From: Brachionus rotundiformis
Taxonomy: Eukaryota; Rotifera; Eurotatoria; Ploima; Brachionidae
Assembly (NCBI GenBank): GCA_016802295.1
Contig: JAESIW010000020.1
Span: 4,874,821-4,938,820 of the forward strand
Direction of reading: 5' to 3'
DNA: 64,000 nt
Both the position numbers and the translations under genes were made by a program. This document shows positions 1-10,300 of the stretch, piece by piece. The notes below the pieces were generated by a model. It searched no databases, was not told where the DNA came from, and saw only the letters and a program-made list of their open reading frames with translations. How positions within the stretch are numbered: position 1 is the first letter of the stretch; each line of letters begins with the position of its first letter.

Positions 1-1
1 G

Positions 2-478
2 CAATATAGCCAAATTGATGAAAAATTGGGAAAGACTGTAAAATACAAAAATTCCATTGAAGCTCTAAAAACAATTATAAGAAATGAGGGTATCTATGGA
101 TTGTACACAGGATTTGTTCCGGGACTTTTTGGCACTTTAAATGGAACTATTCAAATGGTAACATACGATTTAATGAAATCCTGGTGGTCGAATCATTTGA
201 ATGAAAATTTAACAACTTTACATTTTTCTGTGTTTAGTGGATTGTCAAAAATTTTGGCCGTAGTTTGTACATATCCATTTCAGTTGACTAGAGCTAGACT
301 ACAAGATCAGCATCAAAACTACAAAAATTTTTTCGATGTAGTAAAAAAGACATATCGAAATGAAAGAATATATGGTTTTTATAAAGGACTAATACCAGGA
401 CTTCTTCGGGTTACACCAGCAGCAAGTTTAACTTTTATAGTTTATGAAAATGTTCTTAAATATTTAAGAAAAAATTAA
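2..478 (+). CDS. SLC25A32: Mitochondrial folate/FAD carrier, SLC25A32-like (3' part)
   Basis: This is the C-terminal half of a mitochondrial solute carrier, running in frame from the left edge with no start codon in the window. Visible are the end of the second repeat (Gly-Leu-Tyr-x-Gly-Phe-Val-Pro-Gly-Leu-Phe-Gly) and a full third repeat carrying the signature YPFQLTRARLQDQ, then GFYKGLIPGLLRVTPA. A Gln at the usual acidic position of the third PxD/ExxK/R signature, followed by RARLQDQ, is what I know from SLC25A32 rather than from other SLC25 members. The family moves folate and/or FAD across the inner mitochondrial membrane. The stop codon is at 476-478. It is convergent with PEPCK downstream. 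Family assignment is firm; the exact substrate is inferred. Confidence 0.88.
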   Translation, partial: QYSQIDEKLGKTVKYKNSIEALKTIIRNEGIYGLYTGFVPGLFGTLNGTIQMVTYDLMKSWWSNHLNENLTTLHFSVFSGLSKILAVVCTYPFQLTRARLQDQHQNYKNFFDVVKKTYRNERIYGFYKGLIPGLLRVTPAASLTFIVYENVLKYLRKN

Positions 479-991
479 CCTTATTTTCCATTAAAGATAA
501 AATTAGAAATCAAACTAAAAATTAAGAATATTTATTTATTAAATCTGATTTTGTTAAAATTGTTGTTATTTTCATGAATGAATAAACAAGTTTACCTAAT
601 TTAAAATCTTAAATTATTAATTTGTTGATAATGTAATATTTTTAATTTATAAATAAAAATAAATTGAAAAATAATCATTTTAAAATATCGAAAATTAATA
701 GTGAGATACTTTTTAATAATTTTATAGAGGATTTAAAATCATCAAATTTTCTACCAAAAAAATTCATACCGAGATACAAACAAAATATTAAGTTTTATAT
801 TCTAAACATAGGTATATTTTAATCTTAATATTAAGGTCTGATTTTTTAAAAACAATTTTTTTAGATTTGATTTGTTCAACTCACTTTTTTATTAAAATAT
901 CTAAATTTATATACCAATACTTTAAGTCTACATTAAATAATCAAAAAATTAAATAAAGTTTATCAGATAAATGTAAGAAAAATCTACGAAT
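479..991. other. Intergenic spacer between convergent genes
   Basis: A+T-rich 3' flank shared by the carrier (+) and PEPCK (-). AATAAA-like words occur (for example near 580 and 650) and could serve as poly(A) signals. I see no coding stretch or repeat here. Confidence 0.6.
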
Positions 992-2977
992 TTAAAAATT
1001 TTCTATTCTTTGATTGAATAGATCGATCTGCTTATAAATTTCTGGAGGAGTAGAATCGTTTACGTATTCATCAAAATACTTTCGTATCTCCGCTACTTCT
1101 TCCTTCAAGAATCCTTTGTCTAGACTAAGGAGTTCACTCATTTGTTCCTTTGTTATCTCCAAACCATTGGTGTCTAAACAGTCAGTAGTTGGGACGTAAC
1201 CAATTGGTGTTTTTTGAGCAATTGAATCATCACCATCAGTTCTCTTAAAAATCCATTCTAGTACTCTTATGTTTTCTCCAAAGCCTGGCCACAAAAAGCT
1301 TCCTTGACCATTATTTGATTTTCTAAACCAATTAACATTGTAAATTCTGGGCATTTTTCTTCCATCTTTGTTCAGACTCAACCAATGTTTACAATAATCA
1401 CCAAAATTGTAACCAAAAAATGGTCTCATCGCAAACGGATCATGCATTATTACTTTTCCTTTATGTTCAGCAGCAGCTGTGGCCTCAGACCTGATAGACG
1501 CACCTACAAAAACACCATGCTCCCAATCGAATGCTTCGTAGATTAGAGGAACACCTATTGGACGTCTGCCTCCGAAAATGATAGCAGAAATTGGAACGCC
1601 TTCAGGACTTTCCCAATTAGAATCAATAATTGGACATTGTTCGGCTGGAGAACAAAATCTTGAATTTGGATGTGCAGCAGGCTCTATTGAATCTTTAGTC
1701 CAGTCTTTTCCTTTCCATGAAATCAAATGCTCTCCATGTGATACCATATTATCATCCAACCCTTCCCAATATACTTTACCATCCTCGGTATGAGCAACAT
1801 TGGTAAAAATTGTATTATACTGAACAACCTTTAAAGCAATTGGATTTGTATGCTCTGAAGTTCCTGGACATACACCGAAGAATCCATTTTCTGGATTAAT
1901 TGCTCTTAATTCTCCCTTTTCATTAAACTTCATCCAAGCAATGTCATCACCGACGCATTCAATTTTCCATCCAGGAACTGAAGGAGTCATCATGGCCAAA
2001 TTGGTCTTGCCACATTGAGAAGGGAAAGCAGCAGCTATATATTTTTTTACGCCTTGAGGATTTGTTATACCCAAAATTAACATGTGTTCAGCCAACCACC
2101 CTTCTCGTTTTGCAATTATAGAACCAAGACGAAGAGCAAAGCATTTCTTTCCCAGTAAGCTGTTGCCACCATAGCCACTACCGAATGAAGTAACTTCATT
2201 CTTTTCTGGCAAATGAGCGATCATAGTCATTTCTGGGTTACATGGCCAATTGTTGACAATTTTTCTTTCAGTAGGCAAGGGTACACCAACTGAATGTAAG
2301 CATTTCACAAAACTTCCATCATCTTTTATCTTATCAAAGACATCTATTCCCATTCGTGTCATAATTCTCATATTGCATACAACATACAATGAATCAGTCA
2401 ATTCGATTCCAATTTTTGAAATTGGACCTCCAACTGGACCCATACTGTATGGTACAACATACATAATTCTTCCTTTCATGCATCCTGGAAATCTTCGGCC
2501 AAATTCGTATTCAAAATCTTCTGGCGACATCCAATTACCCAAAGCGGTACATTTCAAATTTCTGAGATTAATTGACGGATCTATTTCTTTAAATCCATGC
2601 TTTGGTTGAGGAATAGTGTCAAGCAAGTTCTTGGTACTGATAAATGTTCTTGATTCAACTCGGGCTACATCTTTTGGATCGGTCAAAGCAAGCCAACAGT
2701 TATTCAATTTTTCCAATTTTTGAATGACACCATTTTTTTGTAATACTTGCAAGAAAGCTTTGTATTCTTCAATCGAACCATCACAAATATGAATTGCTTC
2801 TGGTTGGCAAATTTTAGCTTTTTCTTCGATATAATCTTGGATGCTTTTTGGCAACTTAGTCAAATTGCTGTGATAAGTGGCATTTCTCAGTTTTAGCAGC
2901 TTATCGTCATCTAAAACATGCTCGCTTGTAATGTTCTCAAAGTGTCTATGCTGATTATCACTTGATATTGAAGCCAT
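992..2977 (-). CDS. PCK: Phosphoenolpyruvate carboxykinase (GTP)
   Basis: A 661-residue intronless ORF for GTP-dependent PEPCK, which converts oxaloacetate + GTP to PEP + CO2 + GDP at the entry to gluconeogenesis and glyceroneogenesis. Landmarks in order: the YGGNSLLGKKCFALR substrate region, the P-loop (residues about 318-326), the metal-binding kinase-2 motif VGDDIAWMKF, the NPENGFFGV guanine-site region, GGRRPIGVPL, and the C-terminal WPGFGENIRVLEWI. The family's invariant FPSACGKTN signature reads FPSQCGKTN here: Gln321 replaces Ala just before the hyper-reactive Cys322 (rat Cys288). The protein is about 40 residues longer than human PCK1 (622 aa), mainly at the N-terminus, and that extension is acidic and polar rather than mitochondrial-presequence-like, so a cytosolic location is more likely. 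The ATG at 2975-2977 is the only reasonable start. Confidence 0.97.
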   Translation of the reverse strand: MASISSDNQHRHFENITSEHVLDDDKLLKLRNATYHSNLTKLPKSIQDYIEEKAKICQPEAIHICDGSIEEYKAFLQVLQKNGVIQKLEKLNNCWLALTDPKDVARVESRTFISTKNLLDTIPQPKHGFKEIDPSINLRNLKCTALGNWMSPEDFEYEFGRRFPGCMKGRIMYVVPYSMGPVGGPISKIGIELTDSLYVVCNMRIMTRMGIDVFDKIKDDGSFVKCLHSVGVPLPTERKIVNNWPCNPEMTMIAHLPEKNEVTSFGSGYGGNSLLGKKCFALRLGSIIAKREGWLAEHMLILGITNPQGVKKYIAAAFPSQCGKTNLAMMTPSVPGWKIECVGDDIAWMKFNEKGELRAINPENGFFGVCPGTSEHTNPIALKVVQYNTIFTNVAHTEDGKVYWEGLDDNMVSHGEHLISWKGKDWTKDSIEPAAHPNSRFCSPAEQCPIIDSNWESPEGVPISAIIFGGRRPIGVPLIYEAFDWEHGVFVGASIRSEATAAAEHKGKVIMHDPFAMRPFFGYNFGDYCKHWLSLNKDGRKMPRIYNVNWFRKSNNGQGSFLWPGFGENIRVLEWIFKRTDGDDSIAQKTPIGYVPTTDCLDTNGLEITKEQMSELLSLDKGFLKEEVAEIRKYFDEYVNDSTPPEIYKQIDLFNQRIENF

Positions 2978-4648
2978 TTCAATGATTAAATTAATTAACT
3001 TCTTTTAAAAAAAATAAGTTCCTAAAATTAAAAAATAGAATTTTTTCTTTTAATTTCCTTAAGCTTAAATTCAACTTGTTTTTTGCTTACTAAGGATTCA
3101 ATAAGGATTTTTTGAAAATTATTCAAAATTTTTGAACGCTAAAATTTTCATTTAAAATTTTTGAACTTAAATTTTTATTAAATAAACTTATACGAAAGCG
3201 TGGGTCAAAAATTAATTGAGGTTCAAGTTTTGTTAGAAATTAATTTAGAAAAATGAGCTTTAAATGGCAAAATTTTGTTAACCAAGAACAATTTAAAAAT
3301 CAGAAAATAAAAAGCTGTAATTCACTTCTCGCCATAATTAACATGGTTGACTATAGTTCAAGAATGAATCAAACTGGGTGTGTTATATTTCTAAGAATAA
3401 ATTTGGAAAATTATTATTTTTCCTAATTTTTCTTTTCGCTTAAATAACGCTTTCATCTACAGGAAAAGGATAAAATAACGCTGAAATTTTAAGCTTATTT
3501 TATCAGAAAAAAATTTTTTTTATCATTTTTAAAAATTATTTAATGCAATTTTACTCTTTTTAAAAATAGAAAAATCAACATAATTTTCTTAATCGTACAG
3601 AAACACGCAGATAATAAATAATTTAAAATGTAACTTTGCTTAAATTACACCCAGTTCTCAAAAATTAAATTAAATTTGAATTTTTTTAATCTCTTGAAAA
3701 TATCTAAAAGATTGATAAACAAATTTTAAAAATATTGAAAAACTAATTTTTTAGGATATTTTAAAGCGTTAAAAACACCTTTATAAATATCAAATTGGGT
3801 GTATAAAAAGCATAATTAACTTATGTCTGGGTATCTATTTTTAGGAGTTAGCTAAACACGCGTATTTATTCTTAGTTAAATTAAAATTTTTAATTGAACT
3901 AAAATATAATGCTTATGGGCGTCCGTAATTATTTTATTTTTATAAAGATTTATAACTATTCTAAAGGGTGGGGTTGAGATGACAGCTAAAATTAAATCAA
4001 TTAATTATTAACTTTTCGAATTGAAGCTTCAAAATTATTTTAAAAAATATTCAAAAAATTTAAATATTTTAATACAAAAATATTAAAATAAAGCTTTTAA
4101 TCAAATTAGTTATTGGATAAAATAATGATTATAAAAATAAATTTTAAAATTATTTTTCTTTATCTGGTATTTAATTTTAAAAATGTTTTGATAAATCAAG
4201 AGTTCAAATTTTTTATCAGATTTTCTTGATAGTTTATTTTTACAAAAATAATATTCATATATTTCGTTTTAGGTATTTAGTTCTAGGTGTTTAGCGGTGA
4301 TAAAGTTTAAGGTAACAAAAAAATCATTTTATTTTCATGATTTAAACGCATGTAACTAAATTTTAATATTCATAACTGAGTTTTTAGTAAAAATTCGAAT
4401 AATTGCGTATCATAATAAAATCTAAAAATGACAAAAAACTATAAAAATACTTAAACTTATTCTTGGAAAAATAATAAAAGCTTAAGATCTTTTGGATAAA
4501 ATTTAATTGATTGCTAAAGTTTAAATTTTGAAAAAACGAATTTGCTTTTATAAGTGAACTAGAACATAATCAAAAGATCTGAACTTCAGATTTAAATGAT
4601 TTAAAGAAATTTCAATTTGTTGATTTAAAAATTATACTTTTTTTAAAC
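2978..4648. other. Non-coding A+T-rich spacer
   Basis: The 5' flank of PEPCK and further spacer. Small words recur (AACTGGGTGT near 3375, inverted near 3645, and AATTGGGTGTATAAAAAG near 3793), suggesting old decayed repeats. No gene seen. Confidence 0.5.
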
Positions 4649-5031
4649 TACCGTAATGCCTTGCCCCCTAATGCGGCACTTATTTTCAGAATTCTGGATT
4701 TTAATGTATGCATTTAATCCACTTTTTTTTCCAGATACGCTGCGACTAAAAATGCTGCAGTTAATGTCAAAATTTTGGTAAAAATGCCGCATTAAATATG
4801 TAAAAAATATGTAAAAATAATCAAAATTAAAAAATAAAAAAAATTAAAATTAATAATAAAAAATTTTTATTATTTTTTACATATTTAATGCGGCATTTTT
4901 ACCAAAATTTTGACATTAACTGCAGCATTTTTAGTCGCAGCGTATCTGGAAAAAAAGTGGGTTAAATGCAGCATTAAAATCCAGAATTCAGGTTTAAAGT
5001 GCAATGCATTAGGGGGCAAGGCATTACGGTA
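4649..5031. mobile_element. Foldback MITE, TACCGTAATGCC termini
   Basis: A 383-bp element whose two halves are near-perfect reverse complements over about 150-170 bp each, separated by a short A/T loop around 4815-4865. It starts TACCGTAATGCCTTGCCCCC and ends with the reverse complement. The outer TA at each end fits TA target-site use by Tc1/mariner-type transposases. It has no coding capacity. Transcripts through it would fold into a long hairpin. The superfamily is inferred from ends only. Confidence 0.85.
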
Positions 5032-5164
5032 GTATCAAATTATTAAATTTTTAATTTATTTTAAAAACTTTTGCAAGCATATTAATATAAAGTGAAAAGC
5101 TTTAAATATGAATTAAAATTTTGTATATTTTGTTAATGAGTGATTTAAAAATTTAAACAAAAAA

Positions 5165-6340
5165 GTTCGAAAGCTGCCGAAGTAGAGTTTGGCAGCCAAT
5201 ATTCATAGACAAGCATCGTAAGGCCAATGCCTAATCCCGTTATACGGTGATATGCGCCTGGAAGTCGGGTCGGCCGGGTTATCGTCCGATGAACCATACG
5301 ATGTGGATATGTTGAACGTCTGCTTCATCCAGTTGACTATCAGGACTGATGAAAAGAAACGTTTCATTGATTGCGATGATGATGAGATTTGGCTCGCTTC
5401 CCCAATCCTAGCACTGCCATGTTGTCCACTCTTAGTGTTTTGTTTCTAGAAAATCTAGTTGGTGGAAGGAAATGTATGAGTGAGGCTGCCCCTTCGTTGA
5501 AGAGAATGTTGTCGGTAGGGGCTGGAAGTGAAACTTTTTGCTTCGACTTCCGCTTGACTTCCTCGAGACCATGTTCTGACGCGTCTGTGTACCACATGTC
5601 GAAATGGTCACTATATCTTATCTTGAAAGTTGAATCTACTTACCTTAAAAATGATATTGATAAACCACCAGTACCCTCTTAGAGTGATTGGGGTGATCTT
5701 CGAGAAGGTGTTAATGATAGGCGCTTCCTTACCCGCGAAGCTTAGATAATAATTAAGATACTCGCTGTAGCATCTTCCCTTTGAGATCTGAGTAGAGAAG
5801 TGGTGTGGCATCTGATGTTCAAGAGACTCCTAAACCGTCCAAATCTGCTCCAGGACCTAATTTTTTTAACCGATTTTAGTATGGACTTCTTTGTGTTGAT
5901 CACCCACCCTGCGTCTTTTAGTTTGCCTAAAAACGTCTGGACGAAAGATTGGAGCTGGTTTTTGTCCTTACGCGCTGTAATAAGATCATCCAGGTGGCCA
6001 TATGGGAATTTGGTGAATGATCGGATGAATCTTGAAAATTGAAAATACTTGCCCCCGTACCCAAAAGTGGTAATAAACTTAGATTTAGGGTGAATTTGCC
6101 TGCTTAAAGTCTAGTTTGGTGTATTAAAGATGTCTGGACCATTTAATGTCCGAGGCAGCTTGGTACCCTGACTTAAGCGTAAATTTAGGGGGTATTTTAG
6201 TCTGTGCCGAAAAATCGGCTAAAGGTCTAACTTTAGAGCCGGATCTCTCTACTAAAAAGAAAGTCCTGCAATTTCGGGGCAGCTTTGTTTTTCTAACCTC
6301 CTCGATAATATTAGCCTTAAGGTAATTAAAAATTATTCAA
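5165..6340 (-). pseudogene. Decayed RT-RNase H retroelement
   Basis: The minus strand translates in pieces into a retroelement polymerase: FLVERSGSKVRPLADFS-like fingers (about 6220-6300), TKLDFKQA (about 6100), YGHLDDLI (RT Y-x-DD box, about 5985-6010), then TDAS, VDNMAVL and SHHHRNQ of an RNase H domain (5364-5597) and DNPADPTSRR (about 5260-5290). Stops and frame changes between the pieces show it is dead. The G+C content is clearly above the surroundings. The RT-RNase H order with 'DNPAD.SR' recalls DIRS/LTR-type elements rather than LINEs, but I cannot place it further. No LTRs were recognised. Confidence 0.8.
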
Positions 6341-7337
6341 GTTTTTGTGAATTGAAATAAAAATAAACTTCACAGCCTCCTTTTATTTGTGGTTACTTCT
6401 ATTTGATGAAATACGATATGTTTTCAGAATCTTAAAAAGTATTTACAGACATTTTTCAAAACCTATTTAAAATTCAAATATAAAGATATTGATATCTATT
6501 TTTAAAATTATATGAAAAAAATATTTTAATTATGAGAATAAGTTGACAAGAATAGCAAAATTTTATTAAATTATAGAAGATAGAAGCCGATTTGCTAAGC
6601 TTATTTTATTCATATCAAATTCTGAACATCTAATCCAAGATAGCTTTGAAGCCTTTGTTAAAAAGTTTGTCGGATGAAGTATAAAATTAACTAAATTTAA
6701 ATTCTATTAGTAGAGGAAACAAATTTTTTTCTAAGTTTTTTTATATTCTTTTTATAGAGGGTTTTATTTTAATTCTATTTAAAGAGAGTTACCTGGACGA
6801 GAAAAGATAATTTTAAAAACATTTTTCGCTCATTAAATTTTATTTGACTAAAACTTTATTAAAAATAAATCAGCTATTCATTTATTCATGATAGCTACTT
6901 TTCATGATTTTCAAAGTAAATTATGTTGACTTTAAATTATGATAAAATTGAGTGATTTTTTCTCTGATAAGCAAAAAGAGAATTCGGATTCAACAGTTTT
7001 CAAGAAAATTAATTTTTTCAAATCATTAATTTAATATTGCTAATGTTATTTTTTATGGCTTAATTGTGCCGACAGCTTGAATTATTACGCTTTAAAATAA
7101 AATAATAAAATAAACTTGATGTTATTTTTATTAGATAGATGGCTAGTAATCGAGTGATAAATTTATTTTTTAGAATTTCTGAATTAAAACATTGAAATTT
7201 TTAGCTTTAATATTGAGGAGTTGCCTAGATACGTATAATTACTTGATTTATTTGAACAAATTTTAAAAGAATAAAATTAAATTTTATATTAAACAGATAG
7301 TTGTTTATTCCTATTAAAAGCCTTTGAAAAGGAAAAA
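6341..7337. other. Intergenic spacer
   Basis: A+T-rich DNA between the retroelement relic and the EFCAB5-like gene. I see no gene, RNA or repeat of note. Confidence 0.5.
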
Positions 7338-10300
7338 ATGACAGATGTTTTAGCCAATTCATTAAATGAATCAAGGTAATTAATTAATTACTATTAAATT
7401 TGATTTTATTTTACTTAAAAAAAGCTTAATACGCGAGTTCGAAACAAATAATTTATACCAAAAGCATTTCGATGCCAGAACTACGATTAGTCTTTCTAAA
7501 AAAGAAGCCGAAAATTTAAATAGAAAAATCCCAATTGAACTTTTAGGTTTAGAGTGGCTAACCAAATTAGATAGTTCATCTGAAACCAAAGCTTATCTTT
7601 TGGAAAATTTTATACCAATTCTAGTTTTGGGATGTGAAAAAATTCTAAAGGAAGCACAAAATCAAAAACTTATCGGAAAAAATGAAACTGAACCAAATTT
7701 CAATCCAATTAATCGCCTGGCTCAATATTTGATGAGAAATAACCCAAAATCGGCAAACAAACATGAAACATTACCATATGTTCGCACAACGCGTGAAGTT
7801 TATCAAGAGATTAGAGACCAGCTTTACATTCTTCAAGGAAATAAGTAACTAATATGATCAATTTATAATATACATTTATATTTGTAATGTATTATATCAA
7901 TATATCAATATAACTAATATAATATTAGATTAAAAAATATATACTTAAGTGAAAATCTTTTCTTTAGATTGGCAACTGTGAAAGAAAATGTTAGAAACAG
8001 ACGAGCTGAAAGAGAAAAATTGGAGAAATTACAAATTCTTGAAACATCAAAGAGAAAGTCTCAAATCGAAACTCTCTTTACCAAATTTAATATTCCAACA
8101 AACGGAAGACTTGAACTATCTATAGTAATTGAAAAATTTATTAAATCAATTTAACAGAATTATATTTTTTTTAATATTTAGTTAGTCGAATGTTTGAAAT
8201 TTTATAAAAAATTTATTTCAAATCTAACACCAAGTGAAATAAAAAATTTAGAAGTAAAACAGACATTTCCTCCATTTTGCTACAATCGAGATGATCTTAA
8301 CCTTAAAAAAAGGCTAATGAAGAGTGAGTTTATAGAAGTAAGCAAACTTTTATTTTAGTTTATTTTTTATAATTAAATAAAACTGACTGTATTAATTTTA
8401 CAAAAAAAAACATTTTTTTTTGACAATTTTAAATTTGATACGAAACTTTTATTAAATTTTTTGAAAGGGTTCAAAACTCGTTATGCTAAATTTATCAGCT
8501 GATACATAGAATTTATCATTTCATTCTAGTCTCTGCAAAAACTGTGCAATTTTTTTTTTATGATCTTCCGAACTTGCCAAGACTAGATTCGGATAATACA
8601 TACTTAATACCGGCTGATACATTTTGCATAACAAGTTTTGAACCCTTTCAAAATGATATCTGAATTGAATATTTTTCCGTTCCATGATTCACAAAGGCTT
8701 TTTTACAATGAGTGACCCATACCTTTGGTAACTTGTTCTTTTTATTCATATACCTGAACTGGTTATCTGGCGTTGATTATTTGGAAGTAAGAATATTCCA
8801 GTTATTGATCACTCTATTAACTACGGAGTTGTTTTGTATTTCTGCCTATGTACTGAAAATTTTTCGTAAAATACGACAATTCCTTGGCGATCTCTCTTCT
8901 AAGGTTATAGCCTAGCTAGTAGTTTATCTCGTACCAACTATGCTTGATATTCGAAATGAAGCCTTTCAAAATAACATGGTTAAGTTTCTTAAAGTTCTGA
9001 TTTACCAGAACTCGAATTTGTTCGCTTCATTGGTATTTTTTTCATTGAAAGTTTGATTAATTCTTGAAAAATTTAAACTTTAAATTAAATATTTAATTAA
9101 TACTAATAATTAAATTTTTTTTAAGACTTTATTGTTCATTACTGAAGATATGCAAACTAATTATTTTGATAATTTCAATGATTTTATTGAGCAATGTTCA
9201 ATTTATTTTGTCAATTTAGCCAACATGAACAATTTTAGAAAAATACTTCACAATCTACTTTTAATGCTTGATACAACTAATGTATTTTTAAGTTTGATAA
9301 TTAATTGTGTTTTTGATTATTTTTTTCTTTATTTTTTTTAGACCGGTTATTTAAGCCGAAGAAGAATAATAAAATTGCTAAAAGATTTTAGAGAAAGAGA
9401 AATAAACCTTTCGGTCAAAGACCCACTTGAATGTAAATTTCAAAATAATAATTTCTAATTTTTAATTAGTGAACAAAAGGGCCAGTCCTTGATCCATTCA
9501 TTAAATTCGAAAATAAACTTGAACAATTGATTCCATCACTAGAAAGAGTATTTAAAAAAAAAATAAATCAGTTAAAGATAATGATTTTCGTTAAATAGAA
9601 GCAGTCCGAAGAGACCAAAGAATTTTTAACGAGCCAAATTTCAATCAACCAAGAATCGGAAAAGGGATTATCTGTTAAAGTCAGCGATGATAATCCAATC
9701 GAAGCAGAAAAATCTGTGCCAATAAATGAACAGAAAGATGAGGATCAAAATTTAGAAAAGGAAGAAAAGGAAGAAAAAGAACAAAAAGAAGAAAAGGAAG
9801 AAAATGTTGAAAAGGATGATAATACTGCTGAAAAAACTGAGGAAACTAATCTCCCACAGGAAGAAGGTAAAGACAATTCGATTGAAGAAAATTCAGCAAT
9901 ACCAAGCAAACCTGTGGAAGAACAAACCAAAAATCCTGTTGAAGGATTAGAAAATGAACAAATTGAATTGGCAAAAAGCTTCCAAAATGACGCTTCGACA
10001 ATCAATGATTTAAAACCATCCAGTTCTAACTTAAATGAAATCATACAATCAACTATTTCAAGAGATGAAGAACTTTGTAATGAATAGAAATTTTTTTTAA
10101 GTTATAAATTTTAAATTTTATTTTTTTAGTGTTTATGAAAGGTGGAATGTTTTACTATACCCCAATTACAGACACCTTTCAGATCGATCTACTAGATGAA
10201 GTTGAAGAAGAGTCAAGTGCTGATTTACTCAAAAAATTTGATCCTGAGTTTGTAGATTCAAAGCAATTTCGAAATCTAATTAACACCTATATCTCAGATA

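Noticed and set aside
9745..10044. Minus-strand Ser/Phe-rich ORF over the EFCAB5-like acidic exon
   Set aside because: Reverse complement of GAA/AAA-rich codons; the sense frame is in phase with flanking exons.
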